NCBI GenBank assembly: GCA_022453515.1
Contig: JAJNNY010000054.1
Coordinates: 186,001-250,000 of the forward strand
Length of the DNA stretch: 64,000 nt
Direction of reading: 5' to 3'
Origin: Astrocystis sublimbata
Lineage: Eukaryota; Ascomycota; Sordariomycetes; Xylariales; Xylariaceae
Under the pieces are notes generated by a model. It saw only the letters and a list, made by a program, of their open reading frames with translations, did not search any database and was not told the DNA's origin. The translations under genes were made by a program, and so were the position numbers. Shown here piece by piece: positions 56,972-64,000 of this stretch (the stretch's first letter is position 1; the number at the start of each line of letters is the position of its first letter).

Positions 56972-57589
56972 TCACACGGAAGGCTCGAGCAGCTTCAGCT
57001 CGCTAATGCGCAAGATGGTGTACTTGTGCTTGCTGGTGACGCGCTGGGAGCGGCGGTTCCTCCGCTTCGTCTTGATCTTGATGCGCATGGGCTCGCTCTC
57101 GGTGCCGAGGACGGTGGCGCGGCACTCGAACAGCGAAGTGTCGATCCACGGCGTGCCCTTCAGGGTGTAGTCGCGCGAGCCCAGCACGCTGGCCCGGTCC
57201 AGCCGCAGTACATCTCCTGGCAGAACCCCCGGCATCTTGAAGGGTAGCCGCACCTGATCACCTTCGGTCACGAGGTAGGGCCGTCCGTGTAGATGTGCGG
57301 TGATGTAGTGCCGTCCCTGCGCCCGCAGCAGCGGGAAGAGCTGCGAAAGAGACTCTTTGGCTTCGGCGGCGGGAGGCGCAGTCGGGGCGGTCTTGCCTGG
57401 CTTCGGGTGGGGTTTGGCGGCTGGTATGCTGGGCGGTGAGGGTGTGGGCGAGGATATGGTTGCAGTGGTGGCCTCCTGCATCAAGGAGCTGGTCGTCGAG
57501 AGAGCGCGGGAGGGGAGGAGAAAGGTGGGCGGGAGGCGTGTGAGGGGCGCCCTCAGCTCCATGATGGAGCGCATCAATGACCTGCTCAT
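56972..57589 (-). CDS. MRPL49: Mitochondrial ribosomal protein bL21m
   Basis: Intronless 205-aa protein. The first 35 residues (MSRSLMRSIMELRAPLTRLP, then PSRALSTTSSL) are basic, hydroxylated and lack acids, a good mitochondrial presequence. A Pro/Ala linker follows, then the bL21 core: LFPLLRAQGRHYITAHLHGR, PYLVTEGDQVRLPFKMPGVLPGDVL, with the C-terminal TKRRNRRSQRVTSKHKYTIL, the RNA-binding loop where bacteria have KRRK...HRQ. It is a structural subunit of the large mitoribosomal subunit; the yeast counterpart is Mrpl49. The frame is open for about 590 nt further upstream, but that stretch lies over the divergent NSA2 promoter and lacks protein-like conservation, so the ATG next to the presequence is chosen. 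Confidence 0.93.
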   Translation of the reverse strand: MSRSLMRSIMELRAPLTRLPPTFLLPSRALSTTSSLMQEATTATISSPTPSPPSIPAAKPHPKPGKTAPTAPPAAEAKESLSQLFPLLRAQGRHYITAHLHGRPYLVTEGDQVRLPFKMPGVLPGDVLRLDRASVLGSRDYTLKGTPWIDTSLFECRATVLGTESEPMRIKIKTKRRNRRSQRVTSKHKYTILRISELKLLEPSV

Positions 57590-58135
57590 GGCGACAAAGG
57601 TAGGTATCCTACTATTCGAGGGCAATTGACGATCTGGCGATCTGGCGAGTTGGTGAGGTGGCTCGATCAAGTGGTTGGCTTGATTATTACCACTTGCAGT
57701 AGGTAGAATTGATAGTGCAAAGTGAAGCTCGAAGTTGAAGATGGCGGGCGAGCTAGACCAGCCGTACAGCGGTACATCTGCAGGGATCCACCCATCGAGA
57801 AAAATATAGTGGGGCAGTGTTATTTCTCCAGACATGACAGGCCTGCCTTGCGGATGTGCCCCACCTTTAAGGCACCAGTCGAGCCAGTGGTGAAGGGGTC
57901 GGCGTGGCTGCAGCTTGTGGTAAGTGACTTTTTTTTTGCCTGCAAGTACTTGGGTACCTTCCTCTGTGCCAACCTCGATATATAATCTGCAACACCACCA
58001 CACCACTGGCACCAACGAGGACGACGATACTCCCACAGACGCCCCAAACATACGCGACCACACCGGGGAACTTGAGACAACAAAAAACACACATTTCCCG
58101 AGTCCAAGTCCCTCTCGAGGGCACACGAATCCGCC
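57590..58135. promoter_or_regulatory. Divergent promoter region of bL21m and NSA2
   Basis: A 546-bp spacer between the start codons of a mitochondrial ribosomal protein gene (minus) and a 60S assembly factor gene (plus). A bidirectional promoter is inferred from geometry; no known ribosome-biogenesis box (such as GCGATGAG) was seen by eye. Confidence 0.5.
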
Positions 58136-59980
58136 ATGCCTCAGAACGAGTATATGGAAAAGCACCGCAAGGAGCACGGTCGCCGATTGGTATTACGACG
58201 CGCCCGTACCAGAACACTCAAAGCGCAGCAGATGCTGATGTTTTATTTCTCCAAAGGATCATGAGGAGCGCACGCGCAAGCGAGAGGCCCGAGAGGCCCA
58301 TTCCATCTCCAAGAAAGCCACCAACCTCCGTGGTTTCAAGGCCAAGAGTGAGCCACCTGCGAGCAGCATACATAGCAGCATCACGGAATACCTACGCACA
58401 AATGCTGACGAAATTTTACAGTGTTCCAGCAGGAGCGTCATAAGCACAAGATCCAGATGCGCAAGCAGATCAAAGCCTTGTACGTTTTACACCACCACCC
58501 GATTGTTTGCGACATGAGTCGAGATCGAGCGAACGAGTGAGCGAAATACTAACGGATGAATTTCCCAGGGAGGAGAAGAACGTCAAGTCGGCCGGAGACA
58601 AGGAGCCGAGCAACCCTCTGCCTAGTTACCTGCTTGACAGGAACAACCCCCAACAGGCCAAGCAGCTTTCTAGTGCTATCAAGAACCGTCGCTCAGAGAA
58701 GGTACGGCATATCTAACCCCCTCTGTTCTTGTTCCTCACACAAAAGCCAGGAGCACAAGCTGACTTAGTCGAAATGTAGAGCGCAAGATTCAATGTCCCC
58801 ATCCCGAAGGTGTCGGGTATTAGTAAGTCCCCGGTCTCTCAACGGTTTTATTATGAATCCATTGCTAACTGTTTCTAGGCGAAGTACGCTGTTCTGAGCC
58901 GCCCAGGAAATTGGCCTAGGCTAATGCAATAACAGGAAGACATGTTCAAAGTCCTTAAAACCGGCAAGCGGAGACACAAGGGTAAGAACTGCCTCCCATA
59001 TTACTTACGGGCATTGGAAAGCTGACATTATTGCCAATAGCCTGGAAGCGAATGGTCACAAAACCCACTTTTGTGTAAGTCATCCAATAGGAAGCCGATG
59101 TCACCTCGTCGGCGACCGGTGAAATACGAACTTTTTTTTCCCTCCCTTCCAACAAATAACCTACCTACCTTTACTTCAATACTAACCAGGGCATCAGTGG
59201 TCCCGATTTTACGCGTCGAATGGTCAAATTCGAAAGATTTATAAGGCCGATGTGAGAAAAGCCCAGAACCACCTACCTACAACTACTTACATGGCCAAGG
59301 GGATTGAGATACAAAAAGGCACACGTCACGCACCCTGAACTCAATGTGACCGTGCAAGTGAGTATCCCCAATTCATTCTATCTTCCACTCCATTCCCGCA
59401 TATGCCAGTATCATAACCGTAGCGGGAACACCTTCTCCTCGCGATCAATGAACGTGTATTGCTTGCTGACCGTTCCCCCTTTCTCAGCTTCCCATCATCA
59501 GTGTTAAGAAGAACCCGCACTCCCAGCTCAATACCCAACTTGGCGTGTAAGTCACCCCTGAACCCCATTTATATGACCATTTCGAAACTTTTCACCTTAC
59601 CACGGGGTTGGGAAAAAACAGAGTCTTCGAAATAGATGACTCGACCGCCCTTCTTATGAACCCGTAACTGTAACTGTAACTGTAACTGTAACTGTAACTA
59701 ACCTCTGACTCTCGGGTTCTTAGCTTGACGAAAGGTACAATCATCGAGGTCAACGTCTCGGAACTCGGTCTCACCACCGCTGGCGGCAAGGTCGTTTGGG
59801 GTCGATGTACGTTTACGTTTTCGTTTACATGCCTCCATTTGCGTATCTCCATTTACCGTGATATTACGGAGAACCAACCCTACGCTAAATTCTAATACTA
59901 ACTAATACTGCCCCGCAGACGCCCAAGTCACCAACAACCCCGACATGGACGGCTGTCTCAACGCCGTCCTGCTCACGTAA
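58136..59980 (+). CDS. NSA2: Nsa2, 60S pre-ribosome assembly factor
   Basis: Thirteen exons (58136-58189, 58257-58347, 58422-58479, 58569-58701, 58780-58822, 58879-58883, 58936-58981, 59041-59074, 59198-59251, 59300-59357, 59488-59546, 59724-59806, 59919-59980) encode 259 aa, the family length. It starts [18 protein letters not shown], continues [106 protein letters not shown] and ends GKVVWGRYAQVTNN with [10 protein letters not shown]. Nsa2 is a conserved nucleolar factor that joins late nucleolar pre-60S particles and is needed for 27S rRNA processing; its C-terminus resembles eS8. All 12 junctions keep frame, including a 5-nt internal exon. Twelve introns in a 780-nt coding sequence is unusual for this window. 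Confidence 0.95.
59664..59699 (+). repeat. GTAACT hexanucleotide repeat (6 units) in an NSA2 intron
   Basis: Six perfect GTAACT units lie in intron 11 and run directly into AACC, so that the array abuts a CTAACC branch-like sequence at 59697-59702, 22 nt before the acceptor. Confidence 0.9.
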
Positions 59981-62279
59981 TTTGGCACTTCGGGTCTTGT
60001 CTTAAATTGGGATGATGAGAGGACATGAAAAATGGTAAGGAAGTGGACCGCGAGCCAAACGATGATAAGGGGAATAGGATTAAGATCGAAATTGAAATCT
60101 TGTCTTTGAGATATATCCCTGGTTTGGTTGATTGGTCGGTTGATCGATCAGATTAGATCAGATCAGATCAGATTGAGTGACGAACAGAACAGAGAAAGAG
60201 GAGGGAGAAAAACGTATTGTTATACGCACGGATGGGCGGCGTTATGGCGTTATATCACACCGAAAAAAAACACGTCGTCAGTCAGTCAGTCAGGCACTAT
60301 ACCTTAGTCAGGTACATATATACGCGCCTCGATAGATCTGCTTGTGCGCAACCTTCGTTCCATAGCATCAAACCAGATAGGAAAAAAGATAGGGGACCCC
60401 GATGGGGATCCTGTGAAACTCGCAACCCATGTATTTTTCATCCCTGATGTCTTTCTTGTCTGATTCCATGTAAAGGAGGATAGAATCAAACCTGACTGAC
60501 ATGCATGCATATGACAAGCGAGCGAATCTACAGCTCAACTGAGGTTACCTCCCCCCTGCTCACCTGATAATACCCCACTATTTCCGAGTAGCTACAGCCA
60601 TAAGAGTACCTACTTGACGTGTCTGTAACCACAGAACCAGGCTCGCTAGAAGGGTTGGACTTCTGGGAACTCGGTCGGCGTCCCTCACAGTCTAGTCCTC
60701 GCCCCAGCCGGCCTTTTCGCAACTTTTTTTCTTTTTGATCTCAATAGGTAATATTTATAATCTGAAATATAGCTATACGGGAGTAGATTTTAATACCTAT
60801 TTTAGGCGGGCGAATATATGTAGGGATAGTCATTTTTCATTGTTCCTACGGGATAGCGTTAAGTACTCCTGTAGCTGTGAGTATATTTCGACCCCCTCGT
60901 CTTGTCTGATCACTCCAAGGGAGCGGGCCACGAAAACTACGCAAAAAAGGCTACAAAGTTACAATGAAGCACGACGAAAGCCAGCCAGCTAGCCCATCAT
61001 ATAAGTTCATCGCAAATCAATTTCAATCTCGAACTAAACAAAGTAGGAGGTACCTACCCTCGGTACTCCAGATTAACCGACATACAAAGGCATCTCCGTC
61101 TCCCTCTCTCCATCCAACCATTATTAACTAAATGAGTAAGTTGAGGTATAGCCTGGTATAAATAACTCATCGCGTCGAGTCCTGCCCAGTGCAGGCATCC
61201 CAGCATCTCTCCATTCGGCTGCTTTGCTCTGATCCGCCCTGTTCACCTCCTCAACCACACCAGACCCATCGCAAACCAATAACGAACGAAACTTGAAAGC
61301 AAACGCAGATATAAAAACCATACGACCTACTACTAATATATCTAAAGCTTTTTCGAGTCATTACCGCTTTCCTATCCTGGCCTGAATGAATATGGATATC
61401 GCTTTCGTCGAATGTGGGTGATAATCTGGGAAAAGTCTGCGCCAGCCCAGTCCAGCTTCTTGGGGGGGGAAAATCATCGCTCGACAAGACGACAGTAGGA
61501 TGAATAGGCGTGTAGATAAGCAGGTGGTGAGATATTTGAAATGCAACGCTGTTTTCCTTCCGAGGAGAAAGATATGCTTGGCCTTGCAAGCGGGTGGGCG
61601 ATAGACTGAATCGGAACGACTTCTAGAAGGCCGAGGGTGGGAGGTTCGGCCTTAGTCAATTTGTCGAGGAAAGTCAATTGATCGTCGAGAGGTTGTCTAT
61701 CTCGGAAGAGCCGCTACGACATCCAACAACAACAATGTGGGTCATTGGTATCGGAGGACGGACCCATGAGGGAGGGTTCCACACTGCATGAACGACTCAA
61801 ATTCGGTTCACTTCCTGCTGGTAGTGGGTGGTGACTGGTGCTGCTCAAGCATGCAGTCCAAGCTTATGGGTACATGTAGGCCGCAACGGAGGTTCAGATG
61901 CGAACTCCTCGGAGTTGGGCCCTACATCGCTCGCTGTCTTCTTTGAGATGAGAAATGCAAACCAGTTGGAAAAAGCAAGTCGAGAACATAGTGTTCATGT
62001 TGTGGTTCGTACCGTCGACACAGAGAGTTGAATTGAAAAGGAGAAGAAGGATATAATTCCATGTAAAACTTGAAGGTAGGTAGTTATCGTGCCACATGGC
62101 ACAATTGCTAGATTCTCATCACATTGATGAGGATCTGGCCTCGGTGGCCAACCCCGTCTCCGTGCATCACTTATGTGGCACTCGGTCGTGGTGTCGTCGT
62201 AAACCTGAACGCTCGGGTGGTAGGGAACGTTGTCAAACAGGTCCCCGAGCAAAGTGATCTCTGTTTGACTTGGGTTTGA
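59981..62279. other. Spacer between NSA2 and the NUFIP1-like gene
   Basis: About 2.3 kb of convergent 3' flank. A GATCA-type repeat lies at about 60.14-60.17 kb and a GTCA tract at about 60.28 kb. Many stops in all frames; no gene recognised. Confidence 0.45.
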
Positions 62280-64000
62280 TCAAACCTTTGGCGGTGCTGG
62301 CTTCTTGGGCGCATAGGGATTCGGCGGTAAACTAGCCACGCCCGCAGTAGTAGGCAACGTTGACGGGGGTGCGCCAACCACTGGTTTCTCTTCCACAGGT
62401 TCAGGCTTAATCTGCACCGGGACGGTTTGAGGATCAGCCAAGCGGCCGCTAGCTCGCATTTCTACGATGGCTTTGACTACGTCCATGTCGTCGTGGTCCT
62501 TATCATTTAGCAACAGTCGTTGCTTGAGGGTCATGCGGCCTCCGTTTCGTGTTCTTTCTTGGAGTGCAGCCTCACGGACAGCTGGGTCATGCTTGAAGCG
62601 ACACTTGCCCTTCTTCCCACAAGTGCCTCCCGTAGAATAATATTTGCAATGATTTGAGGGATCAGCCCGTGAAATGGGGGGAGGGGGTAAGGATGAGGTG
62701 GCCGGTTTAGCACTCGATTGGACTTCTGGCTTCTCATCGTCGGACGAGTCAGATAGGTCCGGGGATTCCTCTGCTCGCATCTCGTCTCCCTCGTCATTGA
62801 CTGCCCTCTTTCTCTTCTCAATACTTCCCTTGAGCTTACTCAACTTTTTCTCCAGTTTATCGATCTTGGCTTGTTCGATTTCTGCTTTGGAGGGAGTAGG
62901 TTTGGGCTCCTCGGTTTTCGGTAGAGCAGCTTCTTGTGCCGCTTTCTTGGCTGCTATACGAGCCTTTGTGGGATAGTTTGCCTTACGTTCTGCAATCCAA
63001 GCGGCCATATCAGTGATTCTATGAAATTCAATCAGTCATAAACGCACAAGTGGAGAGGATTGTTGGGAGTTCTTACACAGGAGCGTCTGCACCTAACGTC
63101 TCGACCAGTCGTTTCTCCTCATCCTCTGGTGCACCTTCGCCCTCACTGCTTTCATCTCCAGGCGTCAACCCGAGGGTATTCGTCTTGCGCTTCTTCTTCT
63201 TGCTGTGAACAGCAGCATCAGGCTTCTGAGAAGGATTGGATCCATGAGCTGGTCTTTGTTCCCGGCTGCGAAACTTTTCGCCTCGATTATTATGTCCTCC
63301 TCGGCCACCTTTGTGGGAATGAGCGAATCCATCACGTCCCGAGCCACCTCTATTGCCGAACCCATGGGCATTGCGCGGAGGATACGAAGGACCCGAATAT
63401 GAGGCGTCCGGAGCAGGTGGGTAGTTGTAGCCGTAGGGAGGCTGAGCATAGGGTCCTGGCTGTGGACTTGGCTGGTAAGACGATCCGTATGGGCTGGCGT
63501 TGTGGGCCCCACGGTCATTGTTGTGGTCGAATCCCATCCGTATCGCGGTTGGAGGTACTACTGTGGTGTCCGACTTATGACCACCTCGGTCACTTTGGTA
63601 TCCCCCACGGCCGCCTCTGCCCGAATACGGTGGGAAGCCCGAGCCCTGCTCCGGCCAGCGTTGTGGAGGGTGGTCATTTGTGTAGGGCGGATATGGAGCC
63701 CCGTGAGAGGGTCTTCCGGAAGCACCAGGATACTGAGACTGATATCCTTGTCCCGCTGGAGCGCTATACGCTTGGGGGCTGTAGCTGGCAGGGTAGGCAG
63801 AAGGAACGTGGGACGGGGCACTCGGTTGAGGATAGTGGGTTACCACGGGCGCACTTTGCCAATGGGCACTTGCTTGCGGAGCGGAGTAATGCCCATTAGG
63901 GGGCGAGGAGGCGTAGTCGGGCTGCTGGGAATAGAAACGGGAACCCGAGTTGTAATCATGCTGCCCTCGACCTCGACCGCCTCCACCGTAGGGTGGCTGG
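62280..64000 (-). CDS. NUFIP1/Rsa1-type snoRNP assembly factor, 5' end beyond the window
   Basis: Minus-strand gene, partial: one exon from the right edge to 63077, then 62280-63018, joined GADAPV-ITDMAAW in frame. The frame is open to position 64000, so the start is outside. The N-terminal part seen is Gly/Tyr/Pro-rich (YSPQAYSAPAGQGYQSQYPG, RGG segments), disordered. The diagnostic block is DMAAWIAERKANYPTKARIA, the NUFIP1 conserved region, followed by a coiled KAEIEQAKIDKLEKKLSKLK. A CCCH zinc finger follows, HCKYYSTGGTCGKKGKCRFK-H (C-x8-C-x5-C-x3-H). The C-terminus is Pro/Ala-rich. NUFIP1 and yeast Rsa1 act with the R2TP-Hsp90 system in assembly of box C/D snoRNPs, in the nucleus. Metazoan NUFIP1 has a C2H2 finger; a CCCH finger after the domain is common in fungal members. 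Confidence 0.85.

Noticed and set aside
57590..58177. In-frame N-terminal extension of bL21m by about 196 codons
   Set aside because: The open frame covers the divergent promoter and the first exon of NSA2 on the other strand, lacks conserved sequence, and would hide a good mitochondrial presequence.

Overview
The window is nuclear DNA from a filamentous ascomycete (Pezizomycotina). The evidence is short GT-AG introns of about 50-150 nt with CTAAC/CTAAT-type branch sites close to the acceptor, gene families typical of these fungi (a HET-domain protein, a SAT4/PTH11-type rhodopsin-like membrane protein, an adenylation-thiolation-reductase enzyme, a GH127 glycosidase, an NCS1 permease), and long gene-free spacers with simple repeats. 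Genus or class cannot be fixed from the sequence alone. About 21 protein genes or gene remnants and one intron-containing tRNA-Arg(UCG) can be supported. Gene starts and exons were built by hand from reading frames, splice sites and family motifs.

Layout. Positions 0.4-7.1 kb: a 2-oxoglutarate/Fe(II) dioxygenase, a HET-domain protein and a GH127 beta-L-arabinofuranosidase-like enzyme, all on +. 8.3-9.7 kb: Sec62 on -. 11.2-13.3 kb: an SGNH/GDSL esterase-like gene whose catalytic part is open but whose C-terminal half is broken by stops and frameshifts. 14.3-15.1 kb: a GNAT acetyltransferase. 17.4-18.9 kb: a disordered protein of unknown function. 19.6-21.2 kb: a membrane-anchored histidine acid phosphatase (phytase-like). 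22.6-23.7 kb: a small membrane protein of a fungal family of unknown function. 24.6 kb: tRNA-Arg.

Positions 25.6-38.5 kb hold metabolism-type genes: a cytochrome P450, a frameshifted short-chain dehydrogenase, a rhodopsin-like membrane protein, an A-T-R adenylate-forming reductase and an NCS1 permease. Together they look like a small, possibly decaying, secondary-metabolite locus.

Positions 41.0-64.0 kb are mostly housekeeping genes: a PARP (BRCT-WGR-catalytic), a Lys/Glu-rich putative zinc protein with an in-frame TAG next to its splice junction, the histone chaperone Spt2, ribosomal stalk protein P2, the spindle-checkpoint kinase Mps1, mitochondrial ribosomal protein bL21m, the 60S biogenesis factor Nsa2, and a NUFIP1/Rsa1-type snoRNP assembly factor that runs off the right edge. 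Five of these (P2, bL21m, Nsa2, NUFIP1, and Spt2 through rDNA chromatin) relate to ribosome production; bL21m and Nsa2 are divergent from one 546-bp spacer.

The most striking observation is in the PARP gene. The split between the GY and MFGKG residues of the catalytic domain can only be spliced in frame if it is a nested (twin) intron: an inner intron sits between the first and second bases of the outer donor. Other notable points are a 5-nt internal exon in NSA2, a 6-nt first coding exon in SPT2, a GC-AG intron in the dioxygenase gene, and the TAG at 45532-45534, which could be a nonsense mutation or a candidate for stop-codon RNA editing.
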